64,000 nt of DNA from Ignavibacteria bacterium (GCA_030684555.1 JAUXVN010000043.1:1-64000), one strand, 5' to 3'; shown: positions 8,740 to 16,858, counted from the first letter of the stretch. Numbers and translations: made by a program. Notes: generated from the letters alone by a model not told the origin.

Positions 8740-9058
8740 CTTTTTAGTGATTTATGTATTTCAAGATAATGAGGGTTGTATAAAATTCCAATTAACTTTT
8801 CCGAAAATCTAAACTGACCCATTACTTAAAACAGAAACTGACTTACTAAAAGAGTATGAGTAAAATTATGGCTTTATCCGCATTCTTATTAATCTATTTG
8901 TCGCATTGCAGCGACACGATTTTAATGTTTAATGTAGGCGTACGGCAACAAACAAAATAATACCAAATCATTCTTGCTGAATTATGAGACATTAACTCTT
9001 CCGAGTGTTGGCACTATTTATGAATATTTATCTTTGTCAATCAAAAAAAGAGGGTATT
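8740..9058. other. Intergenic stretch
   Basis: No gene is recognised. There is a small hairpin at about 8900-8917 (TGTCGC/GCGACA) and AT-rich sequence before the plus-strand gene at 9059. Unlike other spacers in the block I find no convincing attC-like core pair here. Confidence 0.4.
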
Positions 9059-10162
9059 ATGAAAACAGAAGCTACATCAAAAAAAATTTTCAAGATTCTC
9101 ATTCTTGGTTTATTTTTTTTAACCGGGGTTTCTTACTCCCAAATAATGTTTGGTAGTGATTCAATTATGACTCAACCAACGGCGACCTACTTTGATTTTA
9201 GCGCCGGACATGGTTCGAACGATTCCACCGGTACAAATTTTCTCGCAGACTTTAGAGGTACTTCAAACGAAGGGACCAACTTCGGTGCAGAGAATACACA
9301 AATTCCCGGAAATAGATATTTACGTTTTTCTACAAATGGAAATCTTGATACGGTAACAACTGTCCCTCTTTGTACCAACACTGCTCCCTGGGTTTCAGTT
9401 TCTTGGGATTGGCCAAATGGGACTTCCGGTTATCCTGTGAAAGCCGGAGAACTTTGGGTTGTGTACACCCGCGAAGGTCATTATGCATGTATGCAAATAA
9501 CTTATGCGGATACAAGTTCAGATGGAACTCCGGGTTTTGGAAACTACTTCAAATTTAATTATAAATATCAACCGAATGGTTCGAATGATATTACGGGTGT
9601 AATACCTGTTGAACTTACTTCCTTCACCGCTTCGACGATCGGTAATTATGTTGAACTGAAATGGTCGACTGCTACAGAAACAAATAACAAAGGATTTGAA
9701 ATAGAGCGCGCTTCTCTAAACAATTTTAAGTCAGTTGGTTTTATAGAAGGAAATGCAACTTCAACAACACCGCAAAGTTATTCTTTCACTGACGAAAATC
9801 TGAGTGCGGGCAAGTACAATTACCGTATTAAACAAATTGATTTCGACGGCACATTCAAATATTTCAATTTAAGTGAAGTTGTTGAAGTAGGTGCCCCGGA
9901 TAATTTTTCACTCTCACAAAATTATCCGAATCCATTCAACCCTAATACAATCATCAGTTGGCAGTTGCCTGTTAAAAGTTATGTAACATTAAGGGTATAT
10001 GATGTGCTTGGAAAAGAGGTGGCGCTTCTTGTTAATGAAGAGCAAGAAGCCGGCAGTTACAAAGTTGATTTTTCTTCATCAAACCTGGCAGGCGGCATCT
10101 ACTTTTATAGTTTGCAAGTTGGGCAGTTTGTTCAAACAAAGAAAATGGTAATTCTAAAGTAA
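9059..10162 (+). CDS. Secreted protein with T9SS C-terminal sorting domain
   Basis: The start is placed at ATG 9059, preceded by an AAAGAGGG-type ribosome binding site; the longer frame from 9005 has none. A signal peptide (KILILGLFFLTGVSYS) leads a 367-residue protein. The N-terminal 170 residues are unrecognised; from about residue 185 comes the IPVELTSFTAS fibronectin-like segment common in Bacteroidota surface proteins, then NYPNPFNPNT and a roughly 80-residue type IX secretion sorting domain (YDVLGKEV, GIYFYSL, KKMVILK). It is exported and probably surface-attached. It is the only plus-strand gene within the minus-strand cassette-like block, with its own terminator. Confidence 0.8.
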   Translation: MKTEATSKKIFKILILGLFFLTGVSYSQIMFGSDSIMTQPTATYFDFSAGHGSNDSTGTNFLADFRGTSNEGTNFGAENTQIPGNRYLRFSTNGNLDTVTTVPLCTNTAPWVSVSWDWPNGTSGYPVKAGELWVVYTREGHYACMQITYADTSSDGTPGFGNYFKFNYKYQPNGSNDITGVIPVELTSFTASTIGNYVELKWSTATETNNKGFEIERASLNNFKSVGFIEGNATSTTPQSYSFTDENLSAGKYNYRIKQIDFDGTFKYFNLSEVVEVGAPDNFSLSQNYPNPFNPNTIISWQLPVKSYVTLRVYDVLGKEVALLVNEEQEAGSYKVDFSSSNLAGGIYFYSLQVGQFVQTKKMVILK

Positions 10163-10181
10163 TTTTTCCATTGTAACAATT

Positions 10182-10213
10182 AAAGGGAGGTGGTTATCCA
10201 TCTCCCTTTTTAA
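10182..10213 (+). terminator. Intrinsic terminator
   Basis: Stem AAAGGGAGGTGG / CCATCTCCCTTT with a TTAT loop and one G-T-type mismatch, followed by TTTT, 20 bases past the T9SS protein gene. Also usable in the opposite direction for the PaiB-like gene. Confidence 0.75.
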
Positions 10214-10254
10214 ATATCCTGACTTCTGACGGGAATTTGTTTTTATGTTTATTG

Positions 10255-10923
10255 TTATGAATCAAATTTTGAACCGTCCCATTCAACTCCGGGAGGAAAT
10301 AATTCTGTTTTTCTTTTTTTCATTTCTAATGCAATTAAGGCACTGCTTCCACCTTGCTCTTCAAGTTTTGAGATAATATTTAGATAACTTTTTTTATCTC
10401 TATTTTGACTCAGTTTAAAAACATTCTCAATTTTTTCTGCTTTAATTTCAAAACCAACAATTGCAGGCATCATTTTATTTAAAAATTCATCCGGAAGATT
10501 GTCGTAAGTAGTTAGTGATTCTGTATTCCCATTTTCAAATTTTAATGTCAATTTTCGCATAAACTGAATTAATTCATCTTTTGACATAAAATTCATTTTT
10601 CCGTTTATATGAACACTCATATAATTCCAGGTTGACCCAATTTGTGGATTACTATACCAGGACGCACTTACATAAGAATTTGAGCCGGTAAATACAACCA
10701 AGGCTTTAGGGTTTTCAATGAAGGCTTTATGATGATCAGTGTTTCGCATAATATGCCCTTGTATAAATAATTCTCCATGCCTAACCTCAATGAGAATCGG
10801 AATTTGTGTTGCTACTTGTTCACCGGATAAATTGCTGCCAGTTAAAAAAGCAAAGGGATTTTCTTCTATAAAATCCAAAATTGTTTGCTTGTCTTTTTCT
10901 TTGAAATATGAAAAATTATACAT
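10255..10923 (-). CDS. PaiB-like FMN-binding protein
   Basis: A 222-residue protein of the PaiB/FMN-binding split-barrel family (FMN_bind_2). Diagnostic segments are the N-terminal YNFSYFKEKD, PFAFLTGSNLSGEQVATQIP, GHIMRNTDHH and SASWYSNPQIGSTWNYMSVHINGK-type core (split here: ASWYSNP, TWNYMSVHI), and GFEIKAEKIENVFKLSQNRD near the C-terminus. PaiB-type proteins are described as regulators of degradative enzyme and sporulation genes in Bacillus, but most homologues are uncharacterised flavin-binding proteins. Minus strand; an attC-like spacer lies upstream. GTTATGA overlaps the stop, resembling a cassette core. Confidence 0.85.
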   Translation of the reverse strand: MYNFSYFKEKDKQTILDFIEENPFAFLTGSNLSGEQVATQIPILIEVRHGELFIQGHIMRNTDHHKAFIENPKALVVFTGSNSYVSASWYSNPQIGSTWNYMSVHINGKMNFMSKDELIQFMRKLTLKFENGNTESLTTYDNLPDEFLNKMMPAIVGFEIKAEKIENVFKLSQNRDKKSYLNIISKLEEQGGSSALIALEMKKRKTELFPPGVEWDGSKFDS

Positions 10924-10969
10924 TTCTAATTCCTTGAAATTAGTGCAGCCATTGGTTCTGTCTGCGAGT

Positions 10970-11175
10970 GTTTAACAGTTGCAATTGACTTTGATATTGT
11001 TTCCACTTGACTATGTCGGTTGTGTTAGCTATTCACAATGACCGAAAACGTTTCGGGGGTTTGATTTGTTGCTGAATGCTGGGTACTTTCCTGTAGAAAA
11101 ACACCGAGGCTGATGCGCGGCAATACCCTTGATTATCAGGATGAAAACCGCAATTAATTATATACGCTGTTATGC
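10970..11175 (-). repeat. attC-like spacer 2 (long)
   Basis: Spacer between two minus-strand genes. On the minus strand it begins 14 bases after a stop codon with GCATAAC and ends 47 bases before the next start with GTTAAAC, both perfect matches to RYYYAAC and GTTRRRY. At 206 bases it is longer than classical attC sites, and an inner CTAACAC at about 11023 could mark two merged spacers. Candidate only. Confidence 0.35.
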
Positions 11176-11188
11176 CGTGGTGGTTTAA

Positions 11189-11458
11189 TTAGTTTTGAAA
11201 TATTATCCCGTTTTTATAATACCATTTAGCCATCTTACCATATACATCAGATACTGAATTTCCTTTAAATTCCTTTTTATCTTCCATAAATTCTCCGATG
11301 AATGTATCATAAATTTCGCTTTTTAGTTTTAATACAATCGGATTTGTCTTTCTGTCATAAATAATCAACTTCCCAGAATACATTACCCACTCTTTTGATC
11401 GAAGGTGTTTTCCAATTACCTCTTGGTCTGATTGATATATTATTACGTCTTTGGGCAT
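11189..11458 (-). CDS. Small uncharacterised protein
   Basis: 89 residues, no recognised domain, no signal peptide or membrane helix. It is 6 bases downstream of the Cys-rich gene at 11465 and in the same direction, so they are probably co-transcribed as one two-gene cassette. Basic/aromatic composition with a beta-rich look (VMYSGKLIIYD). Its stop is followed by an attC-like core. Confidence 0.45.
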   Translation of the reverse strand: MPKDVIIYQSDQEVIGKHLRSKEWVMYSGKLIIYDRKTNPIVLKLKSEIYDTFIGEFMEDKKEFKGNSVSDVYGKMAKWYYKNGIIFQN

Positions 11459-11464
11459 TGTCTT

Positions 11465-11953
11465 TTAAAAATCTATTTTTTTATACGCAAAGCAATTAAA
11501 TTCCTGCTCGCTTTGTTGGTCAAATCTATTCAGATTACAAAGCAATTCTTCATTTGGGTCATCATTATGGAGACAGGTTAAACACAAGGATGGCTTTTTA
11601 ATCAAGTCGATATTTATCTCGTACCCATCATCATCAAATAATCCATGAATCTCATTTGGATTAATATCATCGATATGTCTTTGCCCTTTTCTATTTTCTC
11701 GTTTTTTAATTGCATCTTCAATCTCATAATCATCTGTCGGCGAACTTTCTCCTGTAATACAAGTAAAACAGCTATTTCCAACCGAGGCAGAACCAATCAC
11801 CCAGATATCATTACCACAGGAACATTTTACTCTATTTTTATAATCTTTCAAGGCACTTAAAAGTCTTCTCTCCAAATCCGCTTTATTCTCGGTAGGATTG
11901 TTCTTTAAGTGTAGTTCAATATAATTATCAATCGATATTTTCTTAAATCCCAT
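11465..11953 (-). CDS. Cys-rich putative zinc-binding protein
   Basis: 162 residues. Two pairs of cysteines around residue 44-67 (CSCGNDIWVIGS, then CFTCITGE) form a likely zinc knuckle; a second set near the C-terminus (CLTCLHND, LCNLNRF, FNCFAYKKI) forms another. The CSCGNxIWVIGSA / CFTCITGE pattern is familiar from uncharacterised proteins in Bacteroidota accessory regions. No catalytic site is visible. It starts 3 bases after the stop of the frameshifted gene at 11957. Confidence 0.55.
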   Translation of the reverse strand: MGFKKISIDNYIELHLKNNPTENKADLERRLLSALKDYKNRVKCSCGNDIWVIGSASVGNSCFTCITGESSPTDDYEIEDAIKKRENRKGQRHIDDINPNEIHGLFDDDGYEINIDLIKKPSLCLTCLHNDDPNEELLCNLNRFDQQSEQEFNCFAYKKIDF

Positions 11954-11956
11954 AAT

Positions 11957-12215
11957 CTATTTTGCCTGCACAAACTGAGAACGAGCACTGCCATCATTTT
12001 TTATCCCTCTCAGTTTGCAATGTTCTATTAATTCATCCATATTTACAACAATGTCAATTACTTCAAAACCTTGATTTATCAAACCCCGTTTTGTTGTTTC
12101 AAAAGCTTTGTGCCAATCATACCAAGTATCATGCATACTTTTCCCGGTCATCAATTATTTTGATGAATCTTTTCCAATCTTTCTTTTGATAATATGCTAA
12201 TTTAATTCCTATCAT
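11957..12215 (-). pseudogene. Frameshifted small conserved gene
   Basis: An ATG at 12215 opens MIGIKLAYYQKKDWKRF and runs to IIDDREKYA-stop; the second part continues in a shifted frame as SMHDTWYDWHKAF to SRSQFVQAK (ending at 11957). Joined across a single-base indel near 12133-12145 the two parts give one protein of about 85 residues, with the continuous IIDDRESMHDTW expected of this family. It is conserved but uncharacterised in my memory. It is either a real pseudogene or an assembly indel at GGGAAAAG. Confidence 0.6.
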
Positions 12216-12317
12216 GTTGCTTTCTTTGTTAGCATGCTGCTAACCTCTCAATAAACGCATTACGTTTATCAAGTCTATAAGCTAATTATATACAAGTTTA
12301 TTACGAAAATTACTTGA

Positions 12318-12545
12318 TTAAGTATGAAAGAGCAAGATAATAGTTGGCCGGAATTGAGCAATCATTTTAGAAATTGCTCTAATTTCTTTTTGGGAATTTT
12401 CATCTTCTTCATCAAAGTCAGTTTTATTGGCATTAGAAGTATATCCAAAATGAAAAGTTCCAAAGTTTAGGACTTTAATTTTGTCAGTTCTGGTATGGCA
12501 ACTAAGTAAAAATAATGTGCATAAAAGTAAAATTGTTTGTTTCAT
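12318..12545 (-). pseudogene. 3'-truncated lipoprotein gene (DUF5694-like)
   Basis: Start chosen at ATG 12545, giving MKQTILLLCTLFLLSC with a lipobox; the longer frame reads through the upstream spacer. The mature part KVLNFGTFHFG-x5-NKTDFDEE and MIAQFRPTI matches the first ~70 residues of DUF5694/TraB-like proteins, normally about 250 residues or more, then ends abruptly (LLFHT-stop). The missing remainder includes all of the later conserved region, so this is a truncated, probably non-functional gene. Confidence 0.55.
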
Positions 12546-12562
12546 TTTTGTTTTATTAAATT

Positions 12563-12700
12563 GGCTGCAATTGTTGATCGCATTGTGTCGTGTGTGGGAG
12601 TACGAAGCGATTTCCAATCAAGATACACTGAACTTTTTTACGAGCCACTAATCTCTGAAAATATCTGTGACTTGCATGCACTATAACCATGTGTCGCAGC
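12563..12700 (-). repeat. attC-like spacer 3 (homologous to spacer 1)
   Basis: Aligns to spacer 1 over about 80 bases with roughly three quarters identity, including the shared run GCATGCACTATA and TACxAGCCACTAA. The outer core sites are worn (GTCGCAG in place of GTTAGCG; ATTGCAG in place of GTTGTGC). As a result the kinase gene at 12681 now reads past its former stop into the spacer. Confidence 0.45.
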
Positions 12701-13256
12701 TGGCAATATTTATAGTCTTTTGTAATTCTTTAATTATCAAATTTGGTATATCGTTAAGGTAAATATTTTTAATGTCAATTTTAAAGTCTGCTCGATTATA
12801 TGAATTTCTAAAATAGTTATAGTCTTCTTTGATTTGTTTTAAATATCTCTTTTTCTTTGATTCATCTAATCTTTCTTTAACAGGATTTGAATCTTTGTCA
12901 TAAAACGTTAATCTGTCTAATATATTCTCAAACGAATCATTTATATAAATTGAATATAACTCTTTGTTTAATTTGTGTTTTTTATACACTTGAAGATATG
13001 AAAATTTTAATCCGGATGGCGGTGCAGAAATTACAGAATCAATGTTTTTGGAAAACAGATTATCTAAAACAATACTGGCTTTTTCTCTGTAACCGTTCCT
13101 TGTAAAGCACTCATCTTGAATTCTCTCAATAGGTTTTTTGTAATAATTCTGAATTTCTTCATCCAGGTCAAAGAATGAAAAGCCAATTTTTTCAGCCAGC
13201 ATTTTTCCAATTGTCGTTTTCCCGACACAACTAATACCAACTAAATAGAAAATCAT
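12681..13256 (-). CDS. Shikimate-kinase-like P-loop kinase
   Basis: 191 residues, opening with MIFYLVGISCVGKTTIGKML: a Walker A loop (GISCVGKT, residues 7-14) directly at the N-terminus, then FFDLDEEI in the position of the shikimate-kinase DxD motif, and a Lid-like Arg-rich segment (KERLDESKKKRYLKQ). It belongs to the broad AAA_33/SKI nucleotide kinase group; the substrate is unknown and an aroK role is unlikely in this accessory setting. The last ten residues are encoded by the attC-like spacer, a sign that the original stop was lost. Confidence 0.6.
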   Translation of the reverse strand: MIFYLVGISCVGKTTIGKMLAEKIGFSFFDLDEEIQNYYKKPIERIQDECFTRNGYREKASIVLDNLFSKNIDSVISAPPSGLKFSYLQVYKKHKLNKELYSIYINDSFENILDRLTFYDKDSNPVKERLDESKKKRYLKQIKEDYNYFRNSYNRADFKIDIKNIYLNDIPNLIIKELQKTINIASCDTWL

Positions 13257-13308
13257 AAAAATTTTAGTGATGTTTAAAAATCATAACCATGTATTGTGCC
13301 TTCGTACT

Positions 13309-13647
13309 TTATTTTAAACTATTTGGAAGCATTTCTAAAAATCCTAAACATTTGTCATAATTCAATTCGTAATAATTTACTCCCAAATTTATTGTCTCAT
13401 AGTATCTGGCTTGGTTTACTTTATAATATTCCTCTGACGATATTTTCCAAAAATCACGTCCCAATTTTTCTGTAATAAACCACTTTTCAAGCAATCGAGC
13501 AGCTATTCTGTTCCCATCTCGAAAAGGATGAATATGTGTAAATCTTAAATGAATCAACGAAGCAAAATAAAAAACTTCTTCTTCGTTTAGGTCTGAAGGA
13601 ATCAGTTCTTCAATATCATTGAAAGCAGATGAGTTTATTGAAACCAA
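13309..13647 (-). pseudogene. 5'-truncated Fic-domain protein
   Basis: 112 codons from a TTG that directly follows an in-frame stop, so the N-terminal half of a Fic protein is missing. The catalytic loop reads HPFRDGNRIAARLLEKW; the canonical motif is HPFxDGNGR, so the second Gly is absent. Fic enzymes transfer AMP or other phosphates to target hydroxyls. The inhibitory-helix region and flap are not seen. The 5' breakpoint lies 35 bases from the 65-bp direct repeat at 13684, which suggests a rearrangement removed the start. Confidence 0.6.
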
Positions 13648-13683
13648 TTATCAAGAAAAACATAATATTGATCAAATTGCTGC

Positions 13684-13748
13684 TCATCCCGTAATTATCA
13701 CATTTACTCCCACGTTAATAACTATCCGTTATTGGTATATAGTTTTTT
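13684..13748 (+). repeat. Direct repeat copy A (upstream region of the LytS gene)
   Basis: 65 bases that match 16720-16784 with about five mismatches, same orientation, 3036 bases apart. Both copies hold the palindrome AATAAC-N5-GTTATT. Just after copy A, AGATCATATTTTCCCT resembles the early coding sequence of the LytS gene at 16917-16931, as if a decayed copy of that locus with an internal deletion lay here. Confidence 0.65.
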
Positions 13749-13863
13749 TTAAGATCATATTTTCCCTTATGTTGTATAAGCACAGTTGCGCTGTGCAGTA
13801 TTCCATTTCCAAAATACCACACAGACGCAATGATAACCCAGTGTATTGAAAATAACCAGTTCA

Positions 13864-14517
13864 TCAGCTTACGATTTTTATGTTGAATGCTCCGTTATTG
13901 GTTGCACCATAAATACTCAACCAAATCGGCAAATACATTTCAGTTCCTCTTGCTTTTGTAATGTCGCCAAGGTCAAGAATATTTTTATCATTCCATCCGA
14001 ACGATTTTAAAATCTCCTTCACCTCCTCCTTAGCAGAAGCATCATTACCGCTTACAAAAACATTGTGGTCGCCTCCGTTAATCATGAGGGGATTTACCAT
14101 GAGACCGCACCACATGGTGTTTAAAGTTTTTACCACTTTGGTTTGTGGAAATGTTTTCTGAATTTCTTCACCAAGCGAATTAGTATTCACGATCGCAAGC
14201 GATGGAGGCATTCCTTTTGAAAAGTCAAGCGGATTGGCAATGTCCACAATGATTTTTCCATTCAGGTCTTTCTCTACTGCCATTTTTAATGCATCAATTG
14301 AACCAACGCCTGCGGTGCAATTAAAAATGATTTCTCCGAATGCTGCCGCATCAGCAAATGTTCCAACACTTGCTTTACCATTGTGTTTTGCAACGAATGC
14401 TTTTGCTTTTTCGTTGTCTGCTGTTCTGGAACCCATCATTACCGGGTGTCCCAATTCAATTAATTTTGAACCGATTGTATCTCCAACCATTCCTGTTCCA
14501 AATACTGCTATCTTCAT
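13864..14517 (-). CDS. NADP-binding oxidoreductase (F420-dependent reductase-like)
   Basis: 217 residues with an N-terminal Rossmann motif (KIAVFGTGMVGDTIGSKL, GxGxxG) and MGSRT after the second strand, as in the NADPH:F420 reductase/NpdG-like family (F420_oxidored). KTLNTMWCGLMVNP in the middle is typical of the family members found in non-F420 organisms, so F420 use should not be assumed; NADP(H) is likely. Cytoplasmic. An AraC regulator gene lies 91 bases upstream on the same strand and may control it. Confidence 0.75.
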   Translation of the reverse strand: MKIAVFGTGMVGDTIGSKLIELGHPVMMGSRTADNEKAKAFVAKHNGKASVGTFADAAAFGEIIFNCTAGVGSIDALKMAVEKDLNGKIIVDIANPLDFSKGMPPSLAIVNTNSLGEEIQKTFPQTKVVKTLNTMWCGLMVNPLMINGGDHNVFVSGNDASAKEEVKEILKSFGWNDKNILDLGDITKARGTEMYLPIWLSIYGATNNGAFNIKIVS

Positions 14518-14608
14518 TATGTTGTCTCCTATTTGTTAAAATTTACGTTATAAAGATGATGACAACTATTCGAAGTGGAAAGGTCAATAAGTTGGTTGTA
14601 ATGGTAAA

Positions 14609-15520
14609 TTATTTTTTACCTGCCTGCTTTCTGAATTCAATTGGTGTCTGGTCGGTGTGCTTCTTGAAGAACTTTCCAAAATTAGCTGGGTCTGAAAAAT
14701 TTAGCTGATAAGCTATTTCAGCAATGTCAAAATCGGTAAACAGAATTAATGATTTTGCTTCTACTAAAACCCTTTCGTTGATGTAACTCAATGCTTTTTT
14801 ATCAGTTGCAGATTTAACAGATTGAGAAAGATGATTTGGCGTAACATTCAGCATTTCCGCGTAATCTTCAATCGTTCTTTTTTCTATGTAGAAGTTGTTC
14901 ACCAACTGAATGAATTTTTTAAATAAAACCCGCTGCGGTGTTGTAAATCCTTCTTCCCACTGTTTGAATGCATTTGTAAATTCTTTCATCTGATATAGCA
15001 AAGCAAGGAATTTTATAGATGCGACCTTATGTTGATTGTCACTTGCATTTTCGTAGGCAGTAAACACCTCTTCAAAATGAGGAGCAAATTCCTGAAACTT
15101 TGCTTCGTTAAGTTTGAAAAAGTTTGTGTGTAAAATATTAAAGAATGGGAACTCTTTTTCAAAGTCGGGCTTAAAAAATGATAAACATTCTTTCTTGAAG
15201 TAAATTAAATAGCCGTATGCAGAGTTGTCTCTGTAAAAACTATAAATCAGTCCCGGAGATTGGAAAACCAAAAACGAATTAAGTTTAGTAACATTCGTGT
15301 TGTCATATGTTATTCTGGTCTTACCAGCGTTTGATACTAAAGCAATGAAATAAAAGTCCTTACGAAATGGCGGCTTGTAATTGTTTAAAGATACTTCGTT
15401 TTCCTTTAACCGTAAACAAAAGAAATTCGGATTTTTTGTCTCATAGTCCGATTGGATTGATTTTAAAAAATCATTAATATCCTTGTAATATGGTATGTTA
15501 GATTTAAACTCGGTCATCAA
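14609..15520 (-). CDS. AraC-family transcriptional regulator
   Basis: 303 residues: a cupin-like N-terminal half and two helix-turn-helix motifs at about residues 200-300 (IEDYAEMLNVTPNHLSQSVKSATDKK and the signature DFDIAEIAYQLNFSDPANFGKFFKKHTDQTPIEFR, here quoted in parts: ADIAY-type core EIAYQLNF, SDPANFGKFFK). It is placed directly upstream of the oxidoreductase gene on the same strand and separated from the toxin-antitoxin pair by attC-like spacer 4. The effector is unknown. Confidence 0.88.
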   Translation of the reverse strand: MMTEFKSNIPYYKDINDFLKSIQSDYETKNPNFFCLRLKENEVSLNNYKPPFRKDFYFIALVSNAGKTRITYDNTNVTKLNSFLVFQSPGLIYSFYRDNSAYGYLIYFKKECLSFFKPDFEKEFPFFNILHTNFFKLNEAKFQEFAPHFEEVFTAYENASDNQHKVASIKFLALLYQMKEFTNAFKQWEEGFTTPQRVLFKKFIQLVNNFYIEKRTIEDYAEMLNVTPNHLSQSVKSATDKKALSYINERVLVEAKSLILFTDFDIAEIAYQLNFSDPANFGKFFKKHTDQTPIEFRKQAGKK

Positions 15521-15565
15521 ATGTTTTTTAATTTATTTTAAGTTATCGGGTTCGTCTTTACGCTT

Positions 15566-15703
15566 GCACATAACGTTTTGCTGCTTGGTGAAGTGACTGA
15601 CTTAGAAGCACAAATGTTCATTTGGAGAACTGTACATTCTGTAACCACAAAATTGTCTGAGGAGCACGAAACCCCGCACTTAATAACATAAACTGTTAAC
15701 GCC
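15566..15703 (-). repeat. attC-like spacer 4 (best example)
   Basis: 138 bases, within the normal attC size range. On the minus strand it opens with GGCGTTAAC 15 bases after the antitoxin stop and closes with GTTATGTGC 46 bases before the AraC start. Position, length and cores fit an attC recombination site; the inner L-box pairing is not obvious by eye. Confidence 0.5.
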
Positions 15704-15718
15704 AGGTCTCAATTGTCT

Positions 15719-16045
15719 TTATGCAAGATTTACTTTCTGATTTAGCATCTCAACATTGAAATTAACCTTGGCATTCAGTGCTTTGAAAACCTTTATTATT
15801 GTTTCAAACCTTGCATCAGTTAGGCTATTCTCAATTTTTGAAATCTGAGCTTTTTTGACACCTACAAGTTCTCCGAGTTGTTCTTGAGTTAAATTTCTCT
15901 CTTTTCTTGCATGCTTTATTGCCTCTCCAAGTAAATCGAGCCGAAGTTCATTTTCAAAAGTATCTCGTTTTGGGGTACCAACTTTTCCGATATACTTATC
16001 TGTAATTTCGTCTAAGCTATACGATTTTAGTTCTTTGTTTTTCAT
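15719..16045 (-). CDS. XRE-family antitoxin (HigA-like)
   Basis: 108 residues with one helix-turn-helix of the Cro/C1 type at about 48-95 (ARKERNLTQEQLGELVGVKKAQISKIE split here: LTQEQLGELVGV, QISKIENS). Its start overlaps the toxin stop by 4 bases (ATGA), giving the toxin-first order of higBA modules. It presumably neutralises the toxin and represses the pair's promoter. Confidence 0.85.
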   Translation of the reverse strand: MKNKELKSYSLDEITDKYIGKVGTPKRDTFENELRLDLLGEAIKHARKERNLTQEQLGELVGVKKAQISKIENSLTDARFETIIKVFKALNAKVNFNVEMLNQKVNLA

Positions 16046-16389
16046 TTCCTCAGCCTTTTAAGTTTAAAATAATGATTCCGTATCCGTTCTGCTTTATCAA
16101 TCTCACTTTGTGGTACTTTACCGGTTTTTTTTACAAATCCGTGTGTTGTAACCACTATGGTTTGAATTTCATTTGTCTTGTCCCAAAATGCTAATAGTCG
16201 ATAATGGGTTTTGTTGAACAAAGTACGAAATTCCCAAATCTCTCCTTTGAGTTTTTTGGATAACTCCCTGTCTGTTGAAAATTCAGCTTTCTTGATATTG
16301 TAAATAACTTTGTCTCTTGATTTTTCATCAAGTTTATCAAGAAAAGCAGCTGCTTCTTCTAAAATTTCAATCTTAAATCTTTTGACCAT
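16042..16389 (-). CDS. RelE/HigB-type toxin (phage Gp49-like)
   Basis: 115 residues of the HigB/Gp49 branch of the RelE superfamily: FLDKLDEKSRDKVIYNI, LSKKLKGEIWEFRTLF, YRLLAFWDK and VVTTHGFVKKTGKVPQSEI, with the usual C-terminal basic tail. It is likely a ribosome-dependent mRNA interferase. Co-transcribed with the antitoxin. Toxin-antitoxin pairs commonly stabilise integron cassette arrays, in keeping with the flanking spacers. Confidence 0.85.
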   Translation of the reverse strand: MVKRFKIEILEEAAAFLDKLDEKSRDKVIYNIKKAEFSTDRELSKKLKGEIWEFRTLFNKTHYRLLAFWDKTNEIQTIVVTTHGFVKKTGKVPQSEIDKAERIRNHYFKLKRLRK

Positions 16390-16719
16390 TATCTCTTTTT
16401 ATTGGCAAAGATAAATGTTTCTTTATTGGGAAACAAATCTAAATGTTAGGATGCAAAATAAACTTGGTGTTAACGGTTCGGGGCTTTGCGTTATTGAGGG
16501 TTTGTAAACTTTTAGTAGATGCGTGGGGGTATATTTCAGTAGTTCTGCTGTCCTAAAGGGATCCCTTCGGGACTTCTGTGCCCCAATAATTCTTGTGTGT
16601 AACGCAAGTCAGTAACGGCTTCTAAAGAAGTAAGCCAGAGAAAAGGAATGTTTATAATTAGTCCGGTTGTTATAATTAATGATGATTGATAATGAATGAT
16701 TCCAGAAATTATAAACAGT
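16390..16719. other. Spacer with partial attC-like features
   Basis: No gene. On the minus strand GTTAACACC at 16466-16474 upstream of the toxin gene resembles the closing core of an attC site and is followed outward by the GC-richer CGAACC/GGGGC stretch. A matching opening core is not clear near 16600. A hairpin (GGGATCCCTTCGGGACTTC region, 16558-16576) lies inside. Confidence 0.3.
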
Positions 16720-16784
16720 TCATCACGTAATTATCACAGCTTCTCCCATGTTAATAACTATCCGTTATTGGTATATAGTTTTTT
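16720..16784 (+). repeat. Direct repeat copy B, upstream of LytS gene
   Basis: Partner of 13684-13748. It contains the palindrome AATAAC-N5-GTTATT (16753-16769) about 90 bases before the LytS start, so it may be a binding site for the LytTR regulator or simply part of the promoter region that was duplicated. Confidence 0.6.
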
Positions 16785-16858
16785 ATTTAACTTAACATTA
16801 TTTTTCCTGCCAATAATGTAAAATGATCAAATAATTTACACACATTTTTATAAATCGG

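Noticed and set aside
13619-13849. 76-codon plus-strand open frame
   Set aside because: Crosses the Fic fragment, the direct repeat and the LytS ghost; composite of unrelated pieces.
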